64,000 bases of DNA from Pseudomonas sp. DY-1. GTDB lineage: Bacteria > Pseudomonadota > Gammaproteobacteria > Pseudomonadales > Pseudomonadaceae. The notes beneath the pieces are model-generated. The model saw only the letters and a list, made by a program, of their open reading frames with translations, did no database searches and was not told the DNA's origin. Both the position numbers and the translations under genes were made by a program. Positions 18,521 to 29,305 of the stretch are shown piece by piece; the first letter of the stretch is position 1; each line of letters opens with the position of its first letter. The stretch lies in NCBI RefSeq assembly GCF_003626975.1, contig NZ_CP032616.1:1736001-1800000 (forward strand), read 5' to 3'.

Positions 18521-19302
18521 ATGAGAGTCGTCCTGATCACCGGCGCCGCCAGCGGCCTCGGCTGGGAACTGGCGCGCGCCTGTCACGCGGCTGGCAACGC
18601 ACTGCTGCTGACGGACCTCGATGCCGCCGGACTGGCTGCACGAGTCGCAGAACTGGGTGACGAGCGCGTCGTGGGTGTGGCCGGCGACATCACGGACAGC
18701 GACGTTCACGGGCAGCTTGTCGACATCTGCCGCCAACGCTTCGGCCGCCTTGACCTGCTCATCAACAATGCCGGCATCACCCATCGTTCGCCGACCATCC
18801 ACACCGCACCACAGGTTCTGCGCCGAGTGATGGCGGTGGATTACCACGCGCCGCTGGAGCTGACGCTGGCCGCCCTTCCGCTGCTGCGCGCCAGCCGTGG
18901 TCAAGTGATTGCCATTGGCTCGATGGCAGGCTGGATGCCGGTGCTCGGCCGCGCCGGCTACTGCGCCGCCAAAAGCGCCCTGACCCAGGCGTTCGAAGTG
19001 CTGCGCGCAGAGATTGCCCGCGACGGCGTGGGCCTGCTGATGGTCTATCCCAGCTTTCTCGATACTCCCATCGAACGCAACGCACTCGGGGGCGATGGTC
19101 GTCCCGCGCAACACGCGCGCTCGACGGTGGGCAAGGTGCGCAGCGCCGACTGGATGGCCAGGGAGATACTCAAGAGCGCGAACACCCGCCAGCAGCGACT
19201 GTTCCCCGACCGCGGGAGCTGGCTCGCCAGCCTGCTCTGGAGGTTGGCGCCGGCCCTCTACTATCGGCAGATGAGTCAGCGTTTCGTCGGGGAACTGGAT
19301 TG

Positions 19303-19303
<1 letters not shown>
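18521..19303 (+). CDS. Short-chain dehydrogenase/reductase
   Basis: A 260-residue SDR. The cofactor site TGAASGLG is at the N-terminus, with NNAG, catalytic Ser in AIGSMAG and YCAAK (Tyr/Lys). GGAGG precedes the ATG at 18521, which rules out the long frame reading back into the FMO gene. Asp after strand 2 (LLTDLD) suggests NAD(H). It probably acts on an alcohol or ketone related to the FMO substrate. Confidence 0.9.
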
Positions 19304-21439
<2,136 letters not shown>

Positions 21440-21453
21440 GACTGCGCTCTTCC

Positions 21454-21534
21454 TGTGGGGGTGAATCCATTCGCCAAGGGCTGCAACGCAGCCCGTGCCA
21501 CCTGCCTGGATAGCGAATGAATTCGCCCCCACAA
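21454..21534. repeat. Inverted REP-like pair
   Basis: TGTGGGGGTGAATCCATTCGCC and, 39 bases on, GCGAATGAATTCGCCCCCACA point at each other. An inner CTGCAACGCAGCCCG stretch adds secondary structure. It lies between the convergent DAHP synthase and glycosylase genes. Confidence 0.85.
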
Positions 21535-21541
21535 AACACCA

Positions 21542-22759
21542 TCAGCTCACCAGCCTGGACAGAGATGCCTGCAACCGCAGCGTCCCCGGCCGCCGGCAGG
21601 TGACTGCTACCTCGTTCAATCCCAGCCACAACGCCATGCCCTGCAGATTGTCGGCCAAGGCCTGCATGCCGGCTTCACTGAGACCGCGCTCCTCTTCGTG
21701 CAATGCATGCACCGCCAGGCGGCCCTGGGCGCGTTCGGCACGCAGATCGACGCGGGCAGCCAGGCGTTCGTCGTGCAGGAACGGCAGCACGTAGTAGCCG
21801 TACTGGCGCTTGTGCTGCGGCGTGTAGATTTCCAGGCGATAGCGGAAGTCGAACAGGCGCTCGGTACGTCCCCGCTCCCAGATCAGCGAATCGAAAGGTG
21901 ACAGCAGTGCGCTGGCCTTCACCTTGCGCGGCACCTTGGGGTCACCCAGGCAATAGGCGGGCTGCTTCCAGCCGTCGACCTGAGACAGCTGCAACGCTCC
22001 GTCCTCCACCAGCTCAGCCAGGCGCGCCTGGCTGTCGCCGGTATCCAGACGGTAGTAATCCCGCAGATCACGCTCGGTGGCCACGCCAAGCGCCTGGGCC
22101 GCACGCAGCAGCAATTGTCGCTGCGCTTCAGCCTCGGGCATCTCGGCCTGGCTGAGAATGGCGGCGGGAATCACCCGCTCCGGCAAGTCGTAGATACGCT
22201 CGAAACCCCGGCGCCCGGCTACCGTCACCTCGCCAGCGGCGAACAGCCATTCCATCGCATGCTTTTCCGCGCTCCAGTCCCACCAGGGCCCAGCCCGCTC
22301 TTCGCGCGTGCTCAACGCCCCAGCGCCAAGAGCGCCCTGCTCGCGCACCGACTGCAGGACGCGCTGGATCACTTCCCGCTGTTCGAATCCGAAACGCGCC
22401 AGCTGCTGATAGATGCCCCGGCCATTGGCCGCCCTGCGCATGCGCCAGCGCATCAGCGGATAGAGTTCCAGCGGCAACAGCGACGCCTCATGGCCCCAAT
22501 ACTCGAACAACGCCCGGCGCCGAGGCTTGCCCCAGGCGAGGTCGTCCAGCAGTTCACGATCGTAGTGGCCGAGGCGGGAAAAGGCCGGCAGATAGTGCGA
22601 GCGCACCAAGGCGTTCACTGAATCGATCTGCACCACCCCCAGCGACTCCAGCTGCGCCTGCAATTGCCGATGTCGAATGGCGCCGCGTGGCGCACGGGCG
22701 AAACCCTGCGCAGCCAAGGCCAGGCGACGGGCTTCGGGAAGGGAAAGACTCAGCGTCAT
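21542..22759 (-). CDS. YcaQ/AlkZ-family DNA glycosylase (interstrand-crosslink repair)
   Basis: A 405-residue winged-helix (HTH_42/DUF1006) protein. The catalytic loop reads VVQIDSVN with Gln44 and Asp46, the QxD form of YcaQ rather than the QxQ form of AlkZ. Other family marks are EYWGHEASLLP, LLSPFDSLIWERGRTERLF and QYGYYVLPFL. Expected role: removal of bulky or crosslinked alkylated purines. The ATG at 22759 gives the usual N-terminus; a longer start at 22777 lacks support. Confidence 0.9.
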   Translation of the reverse strand: MTLSLSLPEARRLALAAQGFARAPRGAIRHRQLQAQLESLGVVQIDSVNALVRSHYLPAFSRLGHYDRELLDDLAWGKPRRRALFEYWGHEASLLPLELYPLMRWRMRRAANGRGIYQQLARFGFEQREVIQRVLQSVREQGALGAGALSTREERAGPWWDWSAEKHAMEWLFAAGEVTVAGRRGFERIYDLPERVIPAAILSQAEMPEAEAQRQLLLRAAQALGVATERDLRDYYRLDTGDSQARLAELVEDGALQLSQVDGWKQPAYCLGDPKVPRKVKASALLSPFDSLIWERGRTERLFDFRYRLEIYTPQHKRQYGYYVLPFLHDERLAARVDLRAERAQGRLAVHALHEEERGLSEAGMQALADNLQGMALWLGLNEVAVTCRRPGTLRLQASLSRLVS

Positions 22760-22800
22760 AGGGCTCCGTGCCGGCAAGGGGAAGACGCTTCACAGTAGCA

Positions 22801-23301
22801 TCAGCCCGCCTGGCTTTCGCGCTCCAGTTCCGCGGGTACGAACGGTACGGATTCGTCCGGCGCGAGGAAGGTCTGGCGGAAGGTAAAGGCCTCCGGCGTG
22901 GGGCCGTGTTCGCGCAACCGGGCCAGACGCGCCGCCGCTTCCCGGACATCGGGGCGATGTCCCTTGGGAACCCACCAGAGTACTTGGTGCATACCGGAGG
23001 CACGCTCGAACCATTCCTTGCGGCGTCGCAGCATCTCGACGTGGGCCGAACGGTAAACGAAGTCGGTAAGGCTGGCGACATCGCGCCAGACCGACAGATT
23101 GACCAGCACCTCAGGACCGAAGGGGCGAATGGCAGTGGCATCACCTTCCTCGTCCTGCAGCCGCCAGACGAAGCCCGGTGAACGCTCGGCCAGGGCGTTG
23201 ACCGGCGCCAGGTTAGCGACGAAATCGGCCATGCCAGGGGAGTCCAGGGGCGTCTTCATCAGGGCTATGTTCAGTTGGGCAAGTTCGTGAGTGTTCGACA
23301 T
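22801..23301 (-). CDS. DUF3291 domain protein
   Basis: A 166-residue soluble protein with the family features AQLNIALMKTPLDSP at the start, SPGFVWRLQDEEGDA, VNLSVWRDVASLTDFVYRS and WWVPKGHRP. The fold is probably a ferredoxin-like dimeric barrel as in heme-degrading or antibiotic-biosynthesis monooxygenases, but no catalytic function is established. It is followed after 42 bases by the glycosylase gene on the same strand. Confidence 0.85.
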   Translation of the reverse strand: MSNTHELAQLNIALMKTPLDSPGMADFVANLAPVNALAERSPGFVWRLQDEEGDATAIRPFGPEVLVNLSVWRDVASLTDFVYRSAHVEMLRRRKEWFERASGMHQVLWWVPKGHRPDVREAAARLARLREHGPTPEAFTFRQTFLAPDESVPFVPAELERESQAG

Positions 23302-23371
23302 GGGTTCCTTTCCCTATCAGCAAATGTGCGGCCCGCCCTTCGCTTCACCGTTGGCGGGCCGCATCGAGGCT

Positions 23372-23605
23372 TCACTTCTTCAGCGGGTCTTCCCAGAAAT
23401 GACGCTCGCTTTCTTCCATGACGTCAGCGCGGGACAAACCAATGTCCTTGAGCATCTCGTCGCTCATCCTGGACAGTTGATCACGCTCATACGCCAGTTG
23501 CTCCCAGCGCCTGACCATGCGCCAGGCAGCGGCGAGCCAGCTTTCCCGATGAGGTTCGAAACCGGCGTGATGCGAAGTACCGATAAAACCGTGTTGACCT
23601 TTCAT
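23372..23605 (-). CDS. DUF1127-containing small protein
   Basis: A 77-residue protein whose C-terminal half carries the DUF1127 pattern (RWEQLAYERDQLSRMSDEML and LKDIGLSRADV). Small DUF1127 proteins are Arg-rich, RNA-linked regulators in some alphaproteobacteria; their role in Pseudomonas is unclear. The strong GGGAGGAC upstream fixes the ATG at 23605, not the longer frame to 23659. It is divergent from a LysR gene, which may control it. Confidence 0.85.
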   Translation of the reverse strand: MKGQHGFIGTSHHAGFEPHRESWLAAAWRMVRRWEQLAYERDQLSRMSDEMLKDIGLSRADVMEESERHFWEDPLKK

Positions 23606-23702
23606 CTTGGTGTCCTCCCAGTGGGGATGGCGCCAGTTTCCAACCAGGACTAAGATCAATCCAACGAATGTTTCTTATGAAGCACATCTCAGGATTTGAT
23701 GA

Positions 23703-24554
23703 ATGAACTACCCAGCCATTGATACCGAACTGCTGCGTACCTTCGTCGCCATCGCCGACTATGGTGGATTCACCCGCGCAGCAGAGATGGTCAATCGCAC
23801 CCAATCGGCCGTGAGCATGCAGATGAAGCGGCTGGAGGAAGATGTACTACAGCGTGCGGTGTTCGAGCGCGACGGCCGCCAGGTCAGGCTCACCGCCGAA
23901 GGGCAGATACTGCTGGGCTACGCGCGGCGCATTCTCAAGCTACACGGCGAGGTGATGAACACCCTGCGCCAGCCGCACATGGTGGGTTCGGTGCGCATCG
24001 GCACGCCGGACGACTATGTGATGCGCTTCCTGCCTGGAATTCTCTCGCGCTTCGCCCAGGCCTATCCGCTGGTGCAAGTGGAGGTGCACTGCGACTCCTC
24101 CGCCCAGTTGCTGCAGCGCCAGGACCTCGATCTGACCATCGTGACCCGCAAGCCGGGCGACGACATCGGCGAGTTCCTGCGCCAGGAGCGCATCGTCTGG
24201 GCCGAGGCCATAGGCTTCAACCCCCACGAGCAACCGGCTCTGCCGCTCGCCATGTTCAACTCCGAATGCTTCTGCCGCGCCTGGGCCTGTAACGCCCTGG
24301 ACGCCATTGGGCGCGAGTACAGGGTGGCCTACACCAGCCCGAGCCTGTCGGCCATCATGGCCGTGGTCAGCGCTGGGTTGGCGATCACCGCCCAATTGCA
24401 GAGCCTGATCACCCCCGACATGCGCATTCTGGGTGAAGCCGAAGGTCTACCGCAGTTACCGGTGTGCAACATCATGCTGTTGCGCAATGAACGCCATCAA
24501 TCACCGGTAACCGAGACCCTGGCAGAACATATCGTGGAAGGTTTCCGGAATTGA
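23703..24554 (+). CDS. LysR-family transcriptional regulator
   Basis: A 283-residue LTTR. The N-terminal winged helix reads DTELLRTFVAIADYGGFTRAAEMVN, then RTQSAVSMQMKRLEEDV; a substrate-binding domain follows. Divergent orientation to the DUF1127 gene points to that gene, or itself, as target. The ligand cannot be read from sequence. Confidence 0.9.
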   Translation: MNYPAIDTELLRTFVAIADYGGFTRAAEMVNRTQSAVSMQMKRLEEDVLQRAVFERDGRQVRLTAEGQILLGYARRILKLHGEVMNTLRQPHMVGSVRIGTPDDYVMRFLPGILSRFAQAYPLVQVEVHCDSSAQLLQRQDLDLTIVTRKPGDDIGEFLRQERIVWAEAIGFNPHEQPALPLAMFNSECFCRAWACNALDAIGREYRVAYTSPSLSAIMAVVSAGLAITAQLQSLITPDMRILGEAEGLPQLPVCNIMLLRNERHQSPVTETLAEHIVEGFRN

Positions 24555-24560
24555 TCGGCC

Positions 24561-25313
24561 TCACTTGAGGCCAAGCATCGCGGCACACACCAGCAAGAAG
24601 ACGCAGAACAGCGAACGCAACACTCGTTCCGGCAAAGCATGAGCCAGGCGCACGCCCCAGCTGATGCTGAGCAAGCCGCCTATCGCCAGGGGCAAGCCCA
24701 TCGCCCAGTTCACGTGATCGTGCAGGCCGTAAGTGGCAAGGGTAACCGCAGTGCCCGGCGCGGCCAGCGCCAGGGACAGGCCCTGGGCCATGATCTGGCT
24801 GGTGCCGAACACGCTGGTCAGCACCGGTGTCGCAATCACCGCACCGCCGACCCCGAACAGACCACCCGCAACGCCTGAAATACCGCCCAACACCCCGAGC
24901 CAGGGCCAGGGGTGGCGCAACTCTGAACTGGCCTGGGCCTTGGCCATGAACATCCGCGCGAAGTTGTATGCGGCAAGCGCCAGCAGGAAAGCCACGAACG
25001 CCAGGCGCATGCTTTCCGCATCAACTCGAACCGCGAACAGCGACGCCATCCAGGCGAAACCGAAACTGGCGGCAGCCAGCAGTGTCGCGTAGCGTGGGTC
25101 GATACGGTTGCGCTGGTGGTAACGCCACAGCGCCAACAGCACGTTGGGCACCACCATCACCAAGGCGGTGCCCTGGGCCAGTTGCTGATCAAGACCGAAG
25201 AGCACGCCCAGAGCGGGAATGGCGATCAGCCCACCGCCAATGCCGAAGAGCCCTCCCATGGTGCCGAGCACTGCCCCCAGTGCGACGTTCAGTACAAAAG
25301 CCAAAAAATCCAT
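24561..25313 (-). CDS. TauE/SafE-family membrane permease (second copy)
   Basis: A 250-residue protein with about eight hydrophobic segments and the twin Gly-rich repeats GTMGGLFGIGGGLIAIP and GVAGGLFGVGGAVIATP, a textbook TauE signature. The ATG at 25313 has GGAGG four bases upstream. It is divergent from a LysR gene, with a palindromic LysR box between; likely substrates are sulfite, sulfonates or small organic anions. It ends six bases from the convergent LysR gene on the left. Confidence 0.9.
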   Translation of the reverse strand: MDFLAFVLNVALGAVLGTMGGLFGIGGGLIAIPALGVLFGLDQQLAQGTALVMVVPNVLLALWRYHQRNRIDPRYATLLAAASFGFAWMASLFAVRVDAESMRLAFVAFLLALAAYNFARMFMAKAQASSELRHPWPWLGVLGGISGVAGGLFGVGGAVIATPVLTSVFGTSQIMAQGLSLALAAPGTAVTLATYGLHDHVNWAMGLPLAIGGLLSISWGVRLAHALPERVLRSLFCVFLLVCAAMLGLK

Positions 25314-25386
25314 GACGCCTCCCAAACAGATGGGAAGATGCTACCGACCGCCGGTTGTCGCGGAAACGCACAGCAACGCACAATGG

Positions 25387-25405
25387 CTTTGCGTAATTCG
25401 CAAAG
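25387..25405. promoter_or_regulatory. LysR-type operator between permease and regulator genes
   Basis: Seven-base arms CTTTGCG and CGCAAAG around TAATT contain the T-N11-A core expected for LysR regulators. It lies ten bases before the LysR start, fitting autorepression and control of the divergent permease. Confidence 0.65.
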
Positions 25406-25414
25406 GCAAATCTG

Positions 25415-26368
25415 ATGAACCCCGATGCCCTGACCGAACAACTGGCCCTCTTTCTCGACGTCCTGGAGGCTGGAAGCTTCTCCGCCGCCGCCCGCCGTCA
25501 CCCACTCACACCCTCCGCCGTAGCGCGACGCATCGACGCCCTGGAGCGCGCCCTGGGCAGCAACCTGTTCGTCCGCAACACCCATGCGGTGAAAGCGACG
25601 CCCGCTGGCCTGGCCTTTGCCGAACGGGCAAAGCGGGTGCTTGCGGAACTGCGCCTGGCCCGCGCCGAAGCCGTATCCCTGAGCAGCGCACCGGAGGGGC
25701 TGATCCGTATCGATGCGCCAAGCCCATTCGGCCGCAGGCACCTGGCGCCGGCCATTGCGGAGTTCCTCACCCACTACCCCGGCCTCGATGTGCAGCTGCG
25801 ACTGATCGACAGCTTCATCGACATGCACGGCGAGAGTCTCGGCCAGGTGGATCTGGTACTGCGCATTGGCCCGCTTGCCGATACCCGCCTGGTCGCGACT
25901 CCGCTGGCGCCACTGGTACGCATTCTCTGCGCCAGCCCGGACTATCTGCGCCGACGCGGCATTCCCCGGAACCCGCGCGAACTGCCCGACCACGACGGCC
26001 TCGACTGGGACGCCCTGGCACCGCCCTATGCCTGGCGCTTCGAGGTGGACGGCAAGTTGCAGCACATTCGCCCCGGACGCATGCGGATGACCGCGAACAA
26101 TGCCGAGACCCTGCTCTTCAGTGCCGTCGCGGGGCACGGAATTGCCCACCTGCCGACCTGGTTGATCAGCGAACACCTGGTGCGCGGCGAACTGGTGCCG
26201 CTGTTCTGCGAGGACGGCTTGCCGCCGCCGGAGCCCAGCGGCATCTACGCCTTGCGCCTGGAAGGGGAAGCCAGCTCGCGCAGTCGGCTACTGCTGGAGT
26301 TCCTGAAGAGTCGATTTGGCCCGGTGCCGCCCTGGGACCTTGCCTTGGGCAGCCTTGGGCGGATCTGA
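25415..26368 (+). CDS. LysR-family transcriptional regulator
   Basis: A 317-residue LTTR of the group with the N-terminal pattern LALFLDVLEAGSFSAAARR and TPSAVARRIDALERALG. The C-terminal effector domain has VDLVLRIGPLADTRLVA, seen in CrgA/PecT-like members. It lies divergent to the TauE-type permease and is its likely regulator. Confidence 0.9.
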   Translation: MNPDALTEQLALFLDVLEAGSFSAAARRHPLTPSAVARRIDALERALGSNLFVRNTHAVKATPAGLAFAERAKRVLAELRLARAEAVSLSSAPEGLIRIDAPSPFGRRHLAPAIAEFLTHYPGLDVQLRLIDSFIDMHGESLGQVDLVLRIGPLADTRLVATPLAPLVRILCASPDYLRRRGIPRNPRELPDHDGLDWDALAPPYAWRFEVDGKLQHIRPGRMRMTANNAETLLFSAVAGHGIAHLPTWLISEHLVRGELVPLFCEDGLPPPEPSGIYALRLEGEASSRSRLLLEFLKSRFGPVPPWDLALGSLGRI

Positions 26369-26878
26369 TCAACGCGGCAACTGCACCACCCGGGTACCGG
26401 CCAGCAAGTCATGCAGGCAACGACGATCGGCACGGAAGATGAACAGGTAATCCACCAGTACCAGCAACACGCCCACGACCGGGATATAGGCCAGCAACCA
26501 CCAGAGCAGATACCGCTTGAGCAGCAGGTTGCCCAGTTCGGGGACCTGGCCGTCGAGATTGACGATGGCGATCTTCAGCAGGCGCTTGCCGAGCGTCTGG
26601 CCGAAGTTCTTGAGGAAATGCCCGTTGACCAGCAAGAACACCGCGATCCCGACTACAAGGCTCAGCAACTGCTGGCCCAGGCTGGGCTCGATGCCCTGCT
26701 GGGCGGCGGCGAAAGTGCCGGAGAAGTAGGCCACCGGCACGGTTACCAGACTCATGATCAGGCCATCTATCAACGCAGCCGCCAGGCGTGTCCAGCGTGA
26801 AGCAAGCAGCGGTTCGGCGGCACTGTTGACGGTGAGTTCCGCCTGGGGCACCTGATAAGGGTTTTGCAGGTTGTCCAT
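26369..26878 (-). CDS. RDD-family membrane protein
   Basis: A 169-residue inner-membrane protein with three hydrophobic segments. The RDD signature appears as SRWTRLAAALIDGLI in the first and GQTLGKRLLKIAIVN later, ending with RRCLHDLLAGTRVV. RDD proteins may transport ions or osmolytes, but their activity is poorly known. AAGGA precedes the ATG at 26878. Confidence 0.88.
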   Translation of the reverse strand: MDNLQNPYQVPQAELTVNSAAEPLLASRWTRLAAALIDGLIMSLVTVPVAYFSGTFAAAQQGIEPSLGQQLLSLVVGIAVFLLVNGHFLKNFGQTLGKRLLKIAIVNLDGQVPELGNLLLKRYLLWWLLAYIPVVGVLLVLVDYLFIFRADRRCLHDLLAGTRVVQLPR

Positions 26879-26972
26879 GATGCAGTCCTTGCAGTGATCG
26901 ACCGGGAAATTGTGGCCTACACAAGACCGTCTTGCAGGGTGATGGAAAGAGTGAATTTTGCCCACGAAAGGC

Positions 26973-26984
26973 TTGCGCGCTAAA
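26973..26984. promoter_or_regulatory. OhrR-type operator before the MarR gene
   Basis: TTGCGCGCTAAA lies 33 bases before the regulator start codon. The same word recurs at 27518 (TTGCGCACTAAA) and, inverted, at 27563 (TTTAGCGCGCAA). The near-palindrome TTTAGCGCGCAAA fits a small MarR dimer. Confidence 0.65.
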
Positions 26985-27016
26985 TTGGTCACCATCACTG
27001 CCTATGGAGACCGACC

Positions 27017-27463
27017 ATGTCCACTCCCCCGTGCAAGGAGCTGATGCTCGACAACCAGCTCTGCTTCGCCCTCTATTCCACTTCGCTGATGATGACCAAG
27101 GTCTACAAGCCGCTGCTCCAGGAGCTGGGCCTTACCTACCCGCAATACCTCGCCATGATGGTGCTCTGGGAAGGCGACGGCATCACGGTCGGAGAAATCA
27201 GCAACCGGATGCTCACTGATCCGGGCTCCCTCACTCCGCTGCTCAAGCGCCTGGAAGCCGAAGGCTTCATCACCCGAACTCGCAGCAGCAAGGACGAGCG
27301 TGTGGTGGAACTGCGCCTCACCGAGCAAGGCCGTGCCCTGCAGGAGAAGGCCAAGAAGGTGCCCGCCTGTATTCTCGCGGCTACCGAGCGCACGACAGAT
27401 CAGCTGGGTGTCCTCAAGGATGACCTCGTGTCCCTGCGCAACAGTCTGGGAAAGGCCGTCTGA
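27017..27463 (+). CDS. OhrR-type MarR-family regulator
   Basis: A 148-residue redox repressor. The peroxide-sensing Cys16 lies in LDNQLCFALYS, the recognition helix in DPGSLTPLLKRLEAEG, and the wing in TRSSKDERVVELRLT. A second Cys (KVPACILA) could form a disulfide. In many pseudomonads this gene sits beside ohr; here the following gene encodes a secreted esterase instead. Motifs shared before both genes indicate joint control. It could equally be called EstR-like, after the MarR/esterase pair known from Agrobacterium. Confidence 0.88.
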   Translation: MSTPPCKELMLDNQLCFALYSTSLMMTKVYKPLLQELGLTYPQYLAMMVLWEGDGITVGEISNRMLTDPGSLTPLLKRLEAEGFITRTRSSKDERVVELRLTEQGRALQEKAKKVPACILAATERTTDQLGVLKDDLVSLRNSLGKAV

Positions 27464-27517
27464 CGGCCTTATTCCCATTTCCTTCAGGCGTTATTCCAAA
27501 GTCTTCCAATGATTATC

Positions 27518-27575
27518 TTGCGCACTAAATAAATCAGGATTAATTTCTGCCTCACGCACTTGTTTAGCGCGCAAA
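27518..27575. promoter_or_regulatory. Two operator copies before the esterase gene
   Basis: TTGCGCACTAAA (27518-27529) and TTTAGCGCGCAAA (27563-27575) form an inverted pair 33 bases apart, upstream of the esterase ATG at 27616. Both match the site before the MarR gene, so the regulator probably represses the esterase. Confidence 0.6.
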
Positions 27576-27615
27576 CTTTTAGACAGCAAACTTAATCCAG
27601 ATAGAGGAATACGCC

Positions 27616-28635
27616 ATGAAATCGATCAGCACCGTAGTTGCAGGCAGCCTTCTCGCCCTCTCCGTGAGCCACGCATTCGCCGCCGGTAGCCCGGGTGTCG
27701 AACATGACACCCAGGCTTTCCTCGAAGCCTTGGCAGCCGGTGGTGGCCAGCCCCTGGAAACTTTGGCACCCAAGGATGCCCGCGCGGTGCTGGTAGGTGC
27801 GCAGGCCAGTGTGAAACTGGAACTGCCGAAAGCCGATGTCAGCAAGAAGATCATCGAAGCCGAAGGCCAGAAGATCGACCTGACAATCGTCCGCCCTGAA
27901 GGCGCCAAGGGTGAACTGCCCGTGTTCATGTTCTTCCACGGGGGCGGCTGGGTACTGGGCGACTATCCGACCCATGAACGCCTGATCCGAGACCTGGTGG
28001 CCAACTCCGGCGCAGTTGCGGTCTACGTGAACTACACGCCCTCCCCCGAGGCGAAATACCCGACCGCCATCAACCAGGCCTACGCTGCCACCAAATGGGT
28101 GGCCGAGCACGGCAAGGAGATCGGTGTGGACGGCAAACGCCTTGCGGTGGCCGGCAACAGTGTCGGTGGCAACATGGCCGCCGTGGTCAGCCTGATGGCC
28201 AAGGACAAGGGCACGCCGAAGATCCGCTTCCAGGCCCTGCTGTGGCCCGTAACCGACTCGAACTTCAACAACGCCTCGTACAACCAGTTCGAGAACGGCC
28301 ACTTCCTCACTCGCAACATGATGAAGTGGTTCTGGGACAGCTACACCACTGACCCGAAACAGCGGGCCGAAATCTACGCCTCGCCGCTTCAGGCTTCGAC
28401 CGAACAACTGAAAGGCCTGCCGCCGGCACTGGTGCAGACCGCCGAATTCGATGTGCTGCGCGATGAAGGCGAAGCCTATGCCCGCAAGCTCGACGCCGCT
28501 GGAGTCGAGGTCACCTCGGTGCGCTACAACGGCATGATCCACGACTTCGGCCTGCTCAACGTGCTGGCCAAGGTCCCGGGCACCCGCGCAGCAATGCAGC
28601 AAGCCGGCGAGGCGATCAAGGAGCACCTGAAGTAA
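27616..28635 (+). CDS. Secreted HSL-family alpha/beta-hydrolase (esterase)
   Basis: A 339-residue esterase with a Sec signal peptide (cleavage likely after SHAFA, residue about 22). The oxyanion motif is HGGGW (from His108), the nucleophile Ser182 is in GNSVGG, the acid lies in AEFDVLRDE and the His in IHDFGLLN. This is the hormone-sensitive-lipase/BFAE family acting on short acyl esters in the periplasm or outside. GAGGA precedes the ATG. It is probably induced by organic peroxides or electrophiles through the OhrR-type regulator (inference). Confidence 0.88.
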   Translation: MKSISTVVAGSLLALSVSHAFAAGSPGVEHDTQAFLEALAAGGGQPLETLAPKDARAVLVGAQASVKLELPKADVSKKIIEAEGQKIDLTIVRPEGAKGELPVFMFFHGGGWVLGDYPTHERLIRDLVANSGAVAVYVNYTPSPEAKYPTAINQAYAATKWVAEHGKEIGVDGKRLAVAGNSVGGNMAAVVSLMAKDKGTPKIRFQALLWPVTDSNFNNASYNQFENGHFLTRNMMKWFWDSYTTDPKQRAEIYASPLQASTEQLKGLPPALVQTAEFDVLRDEGEAYARKLDAAGVEVTSVRYNGMIHDFGLLNVLAKVPGTRAAMQQAGEAIKEHLK

Positions 28636-28649
28636 GAACTACATAAACG

Positions 28650-28677
28650 AAAAAGCCCGGCGTATGCCGGGCTTTTT
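28650..28677. terminator. Bidirectional terminator between esterase and efp
   Basis: AAAAAGCCCGGC and GCCGGGCTTTTT pair around GTAT, so both strands end with a U-tract. Confidence 0.92.
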
Positions 28678-28695
28678 CTTGTCTCGCTAAAAGGC

Positions 28696-29262
28696 TCAGG
28701 CCTTGACGCGGGACTTGTACTCGCCGGTGCGGGTATCGATCTCGATGGAGTCACCGATTTCGCAGAAGGCGGATACTTGCAGCTCGGCACCGTTGTTCAG
28801 GCGAGCAGTCTTCATGACCTTGCCGGAAGTGTCGCCACGGACGGACGGCTCGGTGTAGGCGATCTGGCGAACGATGGTGGTCGGCAGTTCAACCGAGATC
28901 ACGCGATCGTTGTAGAACACGGCTTCGCAGACGTCGGTCATGCCGTCTTCGATGAAGGTCAGCACGCCTTCCAGGTCGGCTTTCTCGATCTCGTACTGGT
29001 TGAACTCGGTGTCCATGAACACGTACAGCGGATCGGCGAAGTAGGAGTAGGTCACTTCCTTGCGTTCAAGGATGACCGGCTCCAGCTTGTCGTCGGCCTT
29101 GAACACGGTCTCGGTGCCGGCGCCGGTCAGCAGGTTCTTCAGCTTCATCTTGACGACAGCACTGTTACGGCCGGATTTGTTGAACTCGGCCTTCTGGATG
29201 ACCCAGGGAGCGCCATTGATGTTGGCAACTTGGCCGGCGCGGAACTCTTGAGCGGTTTTCAT
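28696..29262 (-). CDS. efp: Elongation factor P
   Basis: A 188-residue three-domain EF-P that helps ribosomes through polyproline stretches. The tip loop reads NKSGRNSAV with Arg32, the residue rhamnosylated in Pseudomonas, instead of the Lys used with EpmA. The gene for the matching transferase EarP lies immediately upstream on the same strand, 43 bases away. The ATG at 29262 gives the canonical start [12 protein letters not shown]. Confidence 0.97.
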   Translation of the reverse strand: MKTAQEFRAGQVANINGAPWVIQKAEFNKSGRNSAVVKMKLKNLLTGAGTETVFKADDKLEPVILERKEVTYSYFADPLYVFMDTEFNQYEIEKADLEGVLTFIEDGMTDVCEAVFYNDRVISVELPTTIVRQIAYTEPSVRGDTSGKVMKTARLNNGAELQVSAFCEIGDSIEIDTRTGEYKSRVKA

Positions 29263-29305
29263 ACGAATATCCGATGTGGATGGGTGACAAAAAACTGGCC
29301 GCGTA

